Program-made: the position numbers and the translations under genes
Source of the DNA: an uncultured Psychroserpens sp.
GTDB taxonomy: Bacteria > Bacteroidota > Bacteroidia > Flavobacteriales > Flavobacteriaceae
Reading direction: 5' to 3'
Assembly (NCBI GenBank): GCA_947489585.1
Contig: CANLEE010000006.1
Location: 1 to 64,000, forward strand
Length of the DNA: 64,000 bases
Notes under the pieces: model-generated
What the model saw: only the letters and a program-made list of their open reading frames with translations
What the model was told of the DNA's origin: nothing
The model's database searches: none
In this document: positions 39,312 to 49,422 of the stretch, piece by piece
Position numbering within the stretch: position 1 is the stretch's first letter
Layout of the letters: the number at the start of each line of letters is the position of its first letter

Positions 39312-42281
39312 ATGAAACATTTAAAAGTATTGTTATTACTTGCTGTAGTTGCTTTTTTCTACAATTGTAAAACAGAAAAAAACACAGATTTAGCTTATGC
39401 AGTTGCGTCTCAAAAAGATGCAAGTGGCTTTAGTTATGAAACAGTTGAAAATGACCCAACAGGTCTACGCTTGTATACTTTAGACAATGGTCTTAAAGTG
39501 TATTTAAGCAAAAATAGTGATGAACCAAAAATTCAAACTTATATAGCTGTAAGAGCTGGTTCAAATTATGATCCAAAAGAATCTACTGGATTAGCACATT
39601 ATTTAGAACACATGGTGTTTAAAGGAACTAGTAAAATTGGAACCATAGATTGGGAAAAAGAAAAGCAATACTTAGATCAAATCTCTGATTTGTACGAACA
39701 GCACAGAGCTGAGTCAGATCCTGATAAAAAACTAGCGCTATACAAGAAAATTGATGAAGTATCTCTCGAAGCATCCAATTATAGTGTTGCGAATGAATAT
39801 GATAAAATGACAAGTTCTCTTGGAGCAACAGGAACTAATGCACATACTTGGTTTGAAGAAACTGTATATAAGAATAAAATCCCTGCGAATGAGCTTGATA
39901 AATGGTTGACTTTAGAACAAGAACGTTTTGGAGAATTAGTATTGCGATTGTTTCATACAGAATTAGAAGCCGTTTTTGAAGAGTTTAATAGAGGTCAAGA
40001 TAGTGATGGTAGAAAACGCTATGCAGCTATGCTTAAAGGATTATTTCCAAATCATCCTTATGGTCAACAATCAACAATAGGAATTGCAGAACACCTAAAG
40101 AACCCATCTCTTGTAGATATTAATAATTATTTTGACAAATACTATGTCCCAAATAATATGGCAATGGTATTGGTTGGTGATTTAGATTTTGATACTACTA
40201 TAGAAAAAGTGAATAACACTTTTGGTAAGTTAGAAAAGAAAGAAGTGATTCATCCTGAATTGCCAAAGGAAGAGCCAATTACTTCTCCAGTAGTAAATGA
40301 AGTGTTTGGACCAACTGCTGAAAGTATCTCTATTGCATTTAGATCTCAAGGTGTAAACACTGAAGAAGAAAAATTAATGACACTTGCTGATATGATTTTA
40401 GCAAATGGAAATGCAGGTTTAATAGATTTAAACTTAAACCAAAAACAAATGGTTCAGAGAGCTAGCTGTTCTCCAACATTTTTAAATGATTATGGTTACC
40501 ACTCGTTTAGCGGTTCACCAAAAGAAGGACAAAGCTTAGATGAAGTTAAAGATTTATTATTAGCTCAGGTCGATAAACTTAAAAAAGGAGAATTTGAAGA
40601 TTGGATGATAGAAGCTGTTGTTAATGATTTAAAACTAAGCCAAACTAGGCAATATGAAAACAGTACAGCATTGGCTTCAATGTATTACAATGCGTTTATC
40701 CATCATGAAAATTGGGCTGATAAAGTGAAATTTTTAGATGATTTAAAAGCAATATCAAAGCAAGAATTAGTAGATTTTGCTAACCGTTTTTATAAAGACA
40801 ATTATGTTGTGACTTATAAGCGTCAAGGTGAAGATGATTCTATCGTAAAAGTTGCAAATCCTGGGATCACTCCTGTTCATGTTAATAGAGATAAAAGCTC
40901 TCAGTACATGCAAGATTTCAACAAGATTGAGTCAGAACCATTGCAGCCTAAGTTTGTAGATTATAAAAAAGAAATTAAAGGCTCAAAACTTGATAATGGT
41001 ATTGAAGTATCTTATATTAATAATGAATTGAATGATTTATTTGATATGAATATCATTTTCGATATGGGAAGTGATAACGACAAGAAATTAGGACTTGCAG
41101 CAGGATATATGGAATATCTTGGTACCGACAAATATTCTGCAGAAGAGCTTAAAAAAGAATTCTACAAGCTAGGTGTTAATTATTATGTTAATGCAGGAGC
41201 TGAAACTACTTATGTTGGTTTAAACGGATTAAAAGAAAACTTGCCAAAAGGATTAGAGTTGTTAGAACACCTTTGGAATAATGCAGTTCCAGATCAAGAG
41301 GCGTATGACAAATATGTTGAGTCCATCACAAAAGGTAGAGTAGATGGGAAATCACAAAAAGGGAATATCCTATGGAATGGTCTAATGAGTTATGGAAAAT
41401 ATGGAGATAACTCACGTTTGAGAAATATATTTCAAACTAAAGAGCTTAATGAGACTGACCCAGCAGAACTGGTAGATATTATTAAAGGGATGAAAAATTT
41501 CCAACAGCGTATTTTTTACTACGGAAAAGACGTAGATGCTGCTGTTGAAGCCTTAAATGCAAGTCACCAAATTCCTGAAGATTTAAAAACATACCCAGAA
41601 GCCATGGCTTATCTAGAAAAAGAAACTGGTGGTAATGTGTATTTTGTTGATTTTGACATGGTACAATCTGAAATGCTATTCTTAGCAAAAGGAGAACCTT
41701 TTAAAGTAGAGAATATGGCAGCTTCTACATTATTTAATACCTATTTTGGAAGTGGGTTATCTTCAATTGTATTCCAAGAAATTAGAGAATCCAAATCATT
41801 AGCATATTCAGCATTTTCAAGCTATAGTACGGCAAGGAAAAAGGAAGATTCTAATTATGTAATGGCCTATATAGGAACTCAAGCAAATAAAATGCCTCAA
41901 GCGGTTGAAGCAATGATGGAGCTTATGACTAATATGCCTGAAGCTCAAGAGCAATTTAATGCAGCGAAAGAAGCAACATTAAAAAAGCTAGCCGCACAAC
42001 GTATTACTAAATCTAATATTTTCTGGACCTACGAAGGTCTTAAGAAAAGAGGTATTGATAATGACAATAGAGAAGACATGTATAATGCTATAAAAGATAT
42101 GACGATGGATGATTTGCGTAATTTCTTTAACTCAAATATTAAAGGCGAAAATTATAATGTTATGGTTATTGGTAACAAAAAAGACATTGATTTTAAAGCA
42201 CTTAATAAGTTAGGGAAAGTTCAAGAAATGGATATAGATTACCTGTTTAACTATGAGCAACCTGAAGAAATAAAAATGTAA
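39312..42281 (+). CDS. M16 family (insulinase/pitrilysin-like) metallopeptidase, lipoprotein-like N-terminus
   Basis: 989 aa; HYLEHMVFKGT (HxxEH) with downstream Glu region LEAVFEEFNRGQD; second M16 half; N-terminal FFYNCK lipobox-like. Confidence 0.93.
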   Translation: MKHLKVLLLLAVVAFFYNCKTEKNTDLAYAVASQKDASGFSYETVENDPTGLRLYTLDNGLKVYLSKNSDEPKIQTYIAVRAGSNYDPKESTGLAHYLEHMVFKGTSKIGTIDWEKEKQYLDQISDLYEQHRAESDPDKKLALYKKIDEVSLEASNYSVANEYDKMTSSLGATGTNAHTWFEETVYKNKIPANELDKWLTLEQERFGELVLRLFHTELEAVFEEFNRGQDSDGRKRYAAMLKGLFPNHPYGQQSTIGIAEHLKNPSLVDINNYFDKYYVPNNMAMVLVGDLDFDTTIEKVNNTFGKLEKKEVIHPELPKEEPITSPVVNEVFGPTAESISIAFRSQGVNTEEEKLMTLADMILANGNAGLIDLNLNQKQMVQRASCSPTFLNDYGYHSFSGSPKEGQSLDEVKDLLLAQVDKLKKGEFEDWMIEAVVNDLKLSQTRQYENSTALASMYYNAFIHHENWADKVKFLDDLKAISKQELVDFANRFYKDNYVVTYKRQGEDDSIVKVANPGITPVHVNRDKSSQYMQDFNKIESEPLQPKFVDYKKEIKGSKLDNGIEVSYINNELNDLFDMNIIFDMGSDNDKKLGLAAGYMEYLGTDKYSAEELKKEFYKLGVNYYVNAGAETTYVGLNGLKENLPKGLELLEHLWNNAVPDQEAYDKYVESITKGRVDGKSQKGNILWNGLMSYGKYGDNSRLRNIFQTKELNETDPAELVDIIKGMKNFQQRIFYYGKDVDAAVEALNASHQIPEDLKTYPEAMAYLEKETGGNVYFVDFDMVQSEMLFLAKGEPFKVENMAASTLFNTYFGSGLSSIVFQEIRESKSLAYSAFSSYSTARKKEDSNYVMAYIGTQANKMPQAVEAMMELMTNMPEAQEQFNAAKEATLKKLAAQRITKSNIFWTYEGLKKRGIDNDNREDMYNAIKDMTMDDLRNFFNSNIKGENYNVMVIGNKKDIDFKALNKLGKVQEMDIDYLFNYEQPEEIKM

Positions 42282-42312
42282 ATTTTTAGATTTTCATTAT
42301 AGAAATAATGTT

Positions 42313-42342
42313 AAAAACCTCACAAGATTTTGTGAGGTTTTT
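42313..42342 (+). terminator. intrinsic terminator after the M16 peptidase
   Basis: aaaaacctcacaa-gatt-ttgtgaggttttt. Confidence 0.85.
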
Positions 42343-42366
42343 ATATGTTGTGCAACTTGTAATTGC

Positions 42367-42374
42367 TATATTTG
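42367..42374 (+). promoter_or_regulatory. candidate -7 box TATATTTG upstream of fabG
   Basis: Matches TAnnTTTG, lies between a terminator and the fabG ATG; -33 element weak. Confidence 0.4.
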
Positions 42375-42401
42375 AATACCAACTATTTTAAACAAACACA
42401 T

Positions 42402-43148
42402 ATGAAACTTTTAGAAGGAAAAACAGCGATAATCACTGGTGCAAGTAGAGGTATTGGTAAGGGTATTGCCGAAGTTTTTGCGCAGCATGGAGCAAATATT
42501 GCATTTACATATAGTTCTTCTGTAGAAGCAGCTAATGCATTAGAAAAAGATTTAAATGGCCTAGGTATAAAAGCCAAAGGTTATCAAAGTAATGCGGCTA
42601 ATTATGAAGACGCTCAAAAACTTGCTGAAGAGGTATTAAGCGAATTTGGCAGCATTGATATTTTAGTCAACAATGCTGGAATTACCAAAGATAATCTCTT
42701 AATGAGAATGGGAGAAGAAGATTTTGATAAAGTCATTGAAGTGAACTTAAAATCTGTTTTTAATATGACCAAAGCTGTTCAGCGTACAATGCTAAAACAG
42801 CGTAAAGGATCTATTATCAATATGAGTTCTGTTGTTGGTGTGAAAGGAAATGCAGGGCAAACAAATTATGCGGCATCAAAAGCCGGTATTATTGGATTTT
42901 CAAAATCTGTGGCTTTAGAATTAGGGTCAAGAAATATTAGAAGCAATGTGATTGCTCCTGGTTTTATTGAAACTGAAATGACCGCAAAACTTGACGAAGA
43001 AACAGTTAAAGGATGGCGATCTGCAATTCCGTTAAAACGTGGTGGAAGTCCTGAAGATATTGCAAATGCTTGTGTATTCTTAGCAAGTGATATGAGCGCA
43101 TATGTTACAGGGCAAACATTGAACGTTGATGGTGGAATGTTAACTTAA
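42402..43148 (+). CDS. fabG: 3-oxoacyl-ACP reductase
   Basis: [70 protein letters not shown]; start set at ATG 42402 rather than TTG 42363. Confidence 0.95.
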   Translation: MKLLEGKTAIITGASRGIGKGIAEVFAQHGANIAFTYSSSVEAANALEKDLNGLGIKAKGYQSNAANYEDAQKLAEEVLSEFGSIDILVNNAGITKDNLLMRMGEEDFDKVIEVNLKSVFNMTKAVQRTMLKQRKGSIINMSSVVGVKGNAGQTNYAASKAGIIGFSKSVALELGSRNIRSNVIAPGFIETEMTAKLDEETVKGWRSAIPLKRGGSPEDIANACVFLASDMSAYVTGQTLNVDGGMLT

Positions 43149-43153
43149 AGCTT

Positions 43154-43510
43154 ATGCTATTTGCGATTCATCCTAAACTACCAATGCGTAATAAAGCTGT
43201 GACCAAAGATTATTACCTAAATAAACTTGGTTTCAAGACCATAGGAAGTGTTGACTATGAAGCGTATTTAATGATTCAGAAAGATGAAATTGAAATTCAT
43301 TTTTTTGAATTCAAAGAACTTGATCCTAAACAAAATTACGGACAAGTATATATTAGAGTCAAAGCTATTGATAGCTATTATCAATCGTTATTAGATTGTA
43401 ATATTGTGATTCACCCTAATGCGCCTTTAGAGGAAAAACCTTGGGGAGTGAAAGAATTTGCAATACTAGATCCTGATAATAATTTATTGACATTTGGTGA
43501 AACCATTTAA
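43154..43510 (+). CDS. VOC family (glyoxalase/bleomycin resistance-like) protein
   Basis: 118 aa; AVTKDYYLNKLGFKTIG, WGVKEFAILDPDNNLLTFGE. Confidence 0.88.
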   Translation: MLFAIHPKLPMRNKAVTKDYYLNKLGFKTIGSVDYEAYLMIQKDEIEIHFFEFKELDPKQNYGQVYIRVKAIDSYYQSLLDCNIVIHPNAPLEEKPWGVKEFAILDPDNNLLTFGETI

Positions 43511-43526
43511 ATTACTAAAGTATTAA

Positions 43527-45560
43527 TTGCAAACCGAAACAATAACATATATCATTATATCTGGAATCATAGCGCTATTACTAGCGCTTTTTCAGTATGC
43601 CTATAAATCTAAAATCAAAGGCTTACGTGCTTGGTTGTTAACCGGGTTGCGCTTTATAACATTGTTTTCAATATTTGTGCTTTTGATTAATCCAAAGTTT
43701 GATAAAGTAACCTATTACAATGAAAAACCTAATCTTGTTATTGCTGTTGATAATTCAGAATCTATAAATTATCTTAATCAATCGCAAAGCACAACAGATT
43801 TTATCAATACCTTAAAAGAAAGCGACGCTTTAAATAATAATTTCAACTTAGAATTCTATAGCTTCGGAAAAGAAGTCAATCCAACAGATTCGTTGTCATT
43901 TGATGAAAAACAATCCAACCTAGCTTTAGTATTTGAGCGTTTATCAGAAGTATATAATAATTCCATTTCTCCAACACTGCTCATTTCCGACGGAAATCAA
44001 ACCTATGGAAACGATTATGCTTATATGACCAAACGCTATAAGCAATCGGTTTTTCCAGTTATTTTGGGTGATACTACAACTTATACAGATGTTAAGATTC
44101 AGCAGCTTAATGTCAATCGCTATGCGTATTTAAAAAATAAATTCCCTGTTGAAATCATTGCGACTTATAATGGGGACCAAACTGTAGCCACTCAACTTAC
44201 AATTGCTACTGGTAACACAACTGTATACTCACAACCGCTTGTATTTAGAAAACCAATAAAATCTCAGATTTTAAATTTAACATTACCAGCAAACAGAGTT
44301 GGTATCACTAGTTATAGAGCGCAAATTGTTCCGTTAGAAAATGAAAAAAACACCATAAATAATGTCAAAAACTTTGCTGTTGAAGTAATTGACCAAAAAA
44401 CAAATGTGGCGATTGTTTCAGATATATTGCATCCCGATTTAGGAGCTCTTAAAAAATCTATTGAAAGTAATGAACAGCGTAATGCGGAAATTTTATCGAC
44501 TGTTGACTTCTTAAATAAATCCAATGATTTTCAATTGGTGATTGTATATCAACCAACTAATAATTTTAGAGCATTATTCAACGAAATTGAAAAGCTAAAA
44601 CTTAATAAGATTGTTATTACTGGAACGAAAACAAATTGGGCATTATTAAATCAATTGCAAAGCAATTATAAACAAGAACTAACAAATCAAATTGAAGAAT
44701 TTCAGCCAAGCTTAAATCAAAATTATGCCACATTTATCGTTGATAATTTAAACTTTGGTGAATTTCCACCTTTAAAAGCTGAGTTTGGTAGTACTTCATT
44801 TGCAGTACCTTTTCAAACAATTCTATATAAAACTGTAAATGGAACCCAAATAGATGAACCACTATTTGCGACATTTGAAATTAATGATAAACGTGAAGCA
44901 TTAATTCTAGGCGAAGGTATTTGGAGATGGAGAGCTCAGGCTTATATCAATGAAAATTCATTTAACACGTTTGATAATTTTATAGGCAAAATGGTTCAGT
45001 ATTTAAGCACTAATAAACAAAGAACACGACTCAATGTAAACTATGAATCTTTTTATAATGGGAATGATAATGTGAGAATCACGGCGCAATTCTTCAACAA
45101 AAATTATGAGTTTGAAGATAATGCTAATTTAAATATTGCACTTAAAAACAAAGATACTGACGAAGTGAAATCATTTCCTTTTGTTTTGAAAAACACTAAT
45201 TATGAAGTAGACTTAAGTGGTTTAGAAGCTGGAAACTACACATTTACTGTCAAAGTTAATAATGAAAACATTTCAAAATCTGGTGAGCTCAAAATATTAG
45301 ATTACAATGTTGAGCAACAATTCTTGAATGCCAATGTAACAAAACTTCAAAGTTTAGCTACTAATAGTGAAGGGAAGTCTTATTTTATTGATAATACATC
45401 TTCTATTGTAAATGATTTATTAAACGATCCTAGGTTTGCAACAATTCAAAAAAGCACCAAAAAAGTCGTACCTTTGATAGATTGGAAATATCTCCTCGCA
45501 CTCATTGCATTAAGTCTAGCTATTGAGTGGTTTATTAGAAAATATAACGGACTAATTTAA
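43527..45560 (+). CDS. large membrane-anchored VWA-like protein of unknown function
   Basis: 677 aa; N-terminal TMs, LVIAVDNSESINY, TLLISDGNQTYGNDY, C-terminal TM; TTG start. Confidence 0.75.
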   Translation: MQTETITYIIISGIIALLLALFQYAYKSKIKGLRAWLLTGLRFITLFSIFVLLINPKFDKVTYYNEKPNLVIAVDNSESINYLNQSQSTTDFINTLKESDALNNNFNLEFYSFGKEVNPTDSLSFDEKQSNLALVFERLSEVYNNSISPTLLISDGNQTYGNDYAYMTKRYKQSVFPVILGDTTTYTDVKIQQLNVNRYAYLKNKFPVEIIATYNGDQTVATQLTIATGNTTVYSQPLVFRKPIKSQILNLTLPANRVGITSYRAQIVPLENEKNTINNVKNFAVEVIDQKTNVAIVSDILHPDLGALKKSIESNEQRNAEILSTVDFLNKSNDFQLVIVYQPTNNFRALFNEIEKLKLNKIVITGTKTNWALLNQLQSNYKQELTNQIEEFQPSLNQNYATFIVDNLNFGEFPPLKAEFGSTSFAVPFQTILYKTVNGTQIDEPLFATFEINDKREALILGEGIWRWRAQAYINENSFNTFDNFIGKMVQYLSTNKQRTRLNVNYESFYNGNDNVRITAQFFNKNYEFEDNANLNIALKNKDTDEVKSFPFVLKNTNYEVDLSGLEAGNYTFTVKVNNENISKSGELKILDYNVEQQFLNANVTKLQSLATNSEGKSYFIDNTSSIVNDLLNDPRFATIQKSTKKVVPLIDWKYLLALIALSLAIEWFIRKYNGLI

Positions 45561-45572
45561 AAACTAAATATC

Positions 45573-46388
45573 ATGGAAAAATTACCAAAAATCGCATTGC
45601 CAGTTATTTTTGTGGCAGTCGTATTAATTATATTATTAGCAAAATCTGCAGTGACAATTGGCTCTGGTGAAGCTGGCGTTTTGTATAAAACATTTGGAGG
45701 AGGAGTTGTTACAGATGAACCTCCTTTAGGAGAAGGCTTTCAGCTTATTGCGCCTTGGAATAAGGTAATAATCTACGAAGTAAGACAACAAGAATTATTC
45801 GAAAAAATGAAAGTATTATCGTCTAACGGATTAGAAATTCAAATTGATGCTTCAGCATGGTATGAGCCTGTTTATAATGAATTAGGTAATTTACACCAGT
45901 CTCTTGGAGAAGGTTATTTGCAGCGCGTTATTCAGCCTGCAATTCGTAGTGCAGCAAGGAGTGTTATTGGACGTTATACACCAGATGATTTGTATTCAAC
46001 TAAACGTGACGCCATTCAAGTTGAAATTTATGAAGAAACCAAGAAAATTCTTGACAAACAATATGTTCAATTAAATGAGGTGTTGGTAAGAGATGTAACT
46101 TTACCTCCAACAATTAAAGAAGCCATTGAGCGTAAATTAAAGCAGGAGCAAGAATCTTTAGAGTATGAATTTAGACTTGAAAGTGCAAGAAAAGAAGCTG
46201 AGAAAGTGATTATTGAAGCAAAGGGTAAAGCAGAATCAAATAGAATTCTAAGTGCATCATTAACAGATAAGATTCTTCAAGATAAAGGTATAGAAGCTAC
46301 TGTTAAACTTTCAGAATCACCAAATAGCAAAGTCATTGTGATTGGTTCTGGAGATTCTGGATTGCCAATTATATTGGGTAATCAATAA
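45573..46388 (+). CDS. prohibitin/SPFH family protein
   Basis: 271 aa; GSGEAGVLYKTFGGG, PLGEGFQLIAPWNKVIIYEVRQQE, RSVIGRYTPDDLYSTKR, KEAEKVIIEAKGKAESNRIL. Confidence 0.93.
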   Translation: MEKLPKIALPVIFVAVVLIILLAKSAVTIGSGEAGVLYKTFGGGVVTDEPPLGEGFQLIAPWNKVIIYEVRQQELFEKMKVLSSNGLEIQIDASAWYEPVYNELGNLHQSLGEGYLQRVIQPAIRSAARSVIGRYTPDDLYSTKRDAIQVEIYEETKKILDKQYVQLNEVLVRDVTLPPTIKEAIERKLKQEQESLEYEFRLESARKEAEKVIIEAKGKAESNRILSASLTDKILQDKGIEATVKLSESPNSKVIVIGSGDSGLPIILGNQ

Positions 46389-46393
46389 GATCA

Positions 46394-46927
46394 ATGAAAA
46401 TTATTGTCGCTTTTTTATTATGTAGTTTCAATGTATTTGCTCAAGATACTTATGATTTATCAAGAGAAGTTCATGTCAATTGCTATTACAATAATGACGT
46501 AAAAACACCAATTTTAATTTATGACAATATCAATGGCAAAGTTGTAGACACGTTATACAATAGTGAGGATAAAAACGCGTGGTATAAATTAACAATTCTC
46601 GAAAGCGATTATGGTTGGTTTAAAATAAAGAGATTATCAACGCCAACTGAGCAATTTAATTATGAAAACTATTGGGTGAAAAGCCAACACTTTTTAGTTA
46701 GTGTTGATAGTTCAAGTGACAACAAGAATATATATTTATATGATTTGCCTTCTACTAAAGCTAACAAAATACATAAGCTTGATGATTTTCAAAAAGTAAG
46801 TGTTACAGAAGTTGACGGAAATTGGTCTAAAGTAAAATTTAAAGTCGGTAAAAAGGAAATAGAAGGCTGGTTAGGTTTTGAATATCAAATAGCCAATCCT
46901 TGGATAAACACTTTAAAATCTGATTAA
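46394..46927 (+). CDS. secreted SH3-domain-like hypothetical protein
   Basis: 177 aa; signal peptide, two SH3-like segments (e.g. VSVTEVDGNWSKVKFKVGKKEIEGWLGFEYQ). Confidence 0.65.
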   Translation: MKIIVAFLLCSFNVFAQDTYDLSREVHVNCYYNNDVKTPILIYDNINGKVVDTLYNSEDKNAWYKLTILESDYGWFKIKRLSTPTEQFNYENYWVKSQHFLVSVDSSSDNKNIYLYDLPSTKANKIHKLDDFQKVSVTEVDGNWSKVKFKVGKKEIEGWLGFEYQIANPWINTLKSD

Positions 46928-46978
46928 TCTTTAATTTAAGAGCCAAATATTAATAATATCATAAATCTTAATTCAGAA

Positions 46979-47011
46979 TTTGGAATTATAAATTTTAATT
47001 CGCAATCTTTG
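46979..47011 (+). promoter_or_regulatory. candidate his operon promoter (TTTG - 21 nt - AATCTTTG)
   Basis: Approximates the Bacteroidota -33 TTTG / -7 TAnnTTTG pattern (first T of -7 box is A); ends 17 nt before the leader peptide ATG. Confidence 0.45.
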
Positions 47012-47028
47012 TTTAAACATAACAACTA

Positions 47029-47082
47029 ATGACTTTTATTCAATTACATCATCATTTTCATACTAGCGCTCAAGCGAGGTGA
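47029..47082 (+). CDS. hisL: histidine operon leader peptide MTFIQLHHHFHTSAQAR
   Basis: atg act ttt att caa tta cat cat cat ttt cat act agc gct caa gcg agg tga; 4 His in 5 codons directly upstream of hisG. Confidence 0.88.
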   Translation: MTFIQLHHHFHTSAQAR

Positions 47083-47109
47083 AAATGTATTGAATAAATT
47101 CAAAATATT

Positions 47110-47140
47110 AAAAACCGTTTGAGTAAATCAAACGGTTTTT
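47110..47140 (+). terminator. his attenuator terminator hairpin
   Basis: aaaaccgtttga-gtaaa-tcaaacggtttttg: 12-bp perfect stem plus T-run, between leader peptide and hisG; 5' arm can alternatively pair with 47069-47076. Confidence 0.9.
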
Positions 47141-47199
47141 GCTTTATAGCACTTTCCTAAAAGATTTACTCAAACCTTACAATTACAACAAAAAAGAAT

Positions 47200-48057
47200 A
47201 TGAGTAAATTAAAAATTGCAGTTCAGAAATCGGGAAGACTTCACAATGACTCCATGAAAATCTTAAAAGATGTTGGGATTTCTATAGACAATGGCAAAGA
47301 CCAATTGAAAGCATCAGCAAAGAATTTCCCTCTAGAAGTATTTTATCTCAGAAATGGAGACATACCGCAATACTTAAAAGATGGTGTTGTAGATGCCGCC
47401 ATCATTGGAGAGAATGTTTTAATCGAAAAAGGTAATGGAATTTCAATTATTGAAAAACTTGGGTTTTCTACGTGCAAAGTCTCAATTGCTGTTCCAAAGG
47501 CTAAAAACTATACATCGATTAAGGATTTAGAAGGCAAGCGTATTGCAACATCTTATCCTAATACAGTGAATCAGTTTTTAGAACAAAATAAAGTTAATGC
47601 TAACATTCATATCATTAATGGTTCAGTTGAGATTGCACCAAATATTGGATTGGCAGACGCTATTGTAGATATTGTATCTAGTGGAAGTACGTTATTCAAA
47701 AACGGATTGAAAGAAGTCGAAGTCTTATTAAAATCGGAGGCAGTTGTAGCTGTGTCTCCAATGATTTCTCTAGAAAATCAAGACATCTTAAACAAACTTC
47801 AATTTCGATTGCAATCGGTGTTAAGAGGAAGACAAAGCAAATATGTACTACTTAACGCTCCAGATGATAAACTAGATGCTATTGTAAATATTCTTCCTGG
47901 TATGAATAGTCCAACTATTTTGCCCTTAGCAAAAAAAGGATGGAACTCATTGCACTCTGTAATAAATAAAAATGAATTTTGGGAAGTTATTGATGAACTC
48001 AAAGCAAATGGAGCAGAGGGAATTTTAGTATGTCCAATCGAAAACATGGTACTATAA
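47200..48057 (+). CDS. hisG: ATP phosphoribosyltransferase
   Basis: 285 aa; KIAVQKSGRLHNDSMKIL, GLADAIVDIVSSGSTLFKNGL. Confidence 0.97.
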   Translation: MSKLKIAVQKSGRLHNDSMKILKDVGISIDNGKDQLKASAKNFPLEVFYLRNGDIPQYLKDGVVDAAIIGENVLIEKGNGISIIEKLGFSTCKVSIAVPKAKNYTSIKDLEGKRIATSYPNTVNQFLEQNKVNANIHIINGSVEIAPNIGLADAIVDIVSSGSTLFKNGLKEVEVLLKSEAVVAVSPMISLENQDILNKLQFRLQSVLRGRQSKYVLLNAPDDKLDAIVNILPGMNSPTILPLAKKGWNSLHSVINKNEFWEVIDELKANGAEGILVCPIENMVL

Positions 48058-49343
48058 TGAAAACAATTATAAATCCAAATAGGTCAGATTGGTCAACGCT
48101 TTTAAAAAGACCAACACTAACCGTTGATAATATTGAAAATACAGTCAACGAAATTTTTAATGATGTTAAACGTCGAGGCGATAAAGCTGTGTCAAAATAC
48201 ACTGAGTTATTTGATGGAGTTATATTAGATTCTGTAATTGTAACTGAGGATGAAATTATACAAGCGTCTAAACAAGTTTCTGGAGACCTAAAGAATGCCA
48301 TACAAATTGCCAAACAAAATATTGAAACATTTCATACTGCTCAAAAAACTGATCGCATCAGCGTTCAAACTACTGCAGGAATTAAGTGCTGGCAAGAAAA
48401 AAGACCAATTCAAAAAGTAGGATTATATATTCCTGGAGGTACAGCGCCTTTATTTTCTACAGTTTTAATGCTAGCGATTCCTGCTCAAATTGCAGGTTGC
48501 AAAGAGATTGTATTATGTTCGCCTCCAAACAAAGAGGGAAAAGTTGCTAATGAAATTTTATATGCAGCACAATTATGTGGTGTCACAAAAATTATCAAAG
48601 TAGGGGGCATTCAAGCGATAGCAGGATTGACTTTTGGAACACAAGAGATACCTCAGGTTTATAAAATTTTTGGCCCAGGAAATCAATATGTCACAGTAGC
48701 TAAACAATTGGCTACAAAATATGGTGTTGCTATCGATATGCCAGCTGGTCCAAGTGAATTATTGGTCGTCGCAGATGATACAGCAAATGCAAGTTATGTT
48801 GCCTCAGATTTATTAAGTCAAGCAGAACATGGCGCAGATAGTCAAGTCATTTTAGTATCAAGATCTAAACCGTTATTAGATGCCGTACAAAGTGAGATAC
48901 AAAAACAGATTTTAGAGCTACCGAGATTAGAAATGGCTCAAAAAGCGATTGATAATTCTAAACTAATTTATGTTGAAACTGATGAGATAGCTCTTGATAT
49001 TATTAATGAATATGCGCCAGAGCATTTTATCATTTGTACGAGTAATGATGATTTCTATATAGACAATATTTCTAACGCTGGTTCTGTATTCATTGGAAAT
49101 TATACACCTGAAAGTGCAGGAGATTATGCTTCAGGAACGAATCATACGTTGCCAACTAACGGGTTTAGTAAAGCTTATTCAGGAGTTAATCTTGATAGTT
49201 TTACTAAGAGTATCACATTTCAGAAAATATCAAAAGAAGGTCTTCTAAATATTGGAAATGTTATTGAATTAATGGCTGATGCCGAAGGATTGCAAGCACA
49301 CAAAAACGCTGTGACTTTGAGACTTAGGGATTTAAAAGAGTAA
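48057..49343 (+). CDS. hisD: histidinol dehydrogenase
   Basis: VGLYIPGGTAPLFSTVLMLAIPAQIAGC, IFGPGNQYV, DMPAGPSELLVVAD, LSQAEHGADSQ; start set at ATG overlapping the hisG stop. Confidence 0.97.
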   Translation: MKTIINPNRSDWSTLLKRPTLTVDNIENTVNEIFNDVKRRGDKAVSKYTELFDGVILDSVIVTEDEIIQASKQVSGDLKNAIQIAKQNIETFHTAQKTDRISVQTTAGIKCWQEKRPIQKVGLYIPGGTAPLFSTVLMLAIPAQIAGCKEIVLCSPPNKEGKVANEILYAAQLCGVTKIIKVGGIQAIAGLTFGTQEIPQVYKIFGPGNQYVTVAKQLATKYGVAIDMPAGPSELLVVADDTANASYVASDLLSQAEHGADSQVILVSRSKPLLDAVQSEIQKQILELPRLEMAQKAIDNSKLIYVETDEIALDIINEYAPEHFIICTSNDDFYIDNISNAGSVFIGNYTPESAGDYASGTNHTLPTNGFSKAYSGVNLDSFTKSITFQKISKEGLLNIGNVIELMADAEGLQAHKNAVTLRLRDLKE

Positions 49344-49344
49344 T

Positions 49345-49415
49345 GTCATGCTGAACTCGTTTCAGCATCACACAAGAATTAAAATTATGAGACACTGAAA
49401 TAAATTCAGTGTGAC
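49345..49415. repeat. palindromic intergenic repeat with two hairpins (hisD-hisC junction)
   Basis: gtcATGCTGAActcgtTTCAGCATcac...gagACACTGAAataaaTTCAGTGTgac. Confidence 0.75.
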
Positions 49416-49422
49416 GAAAAAA

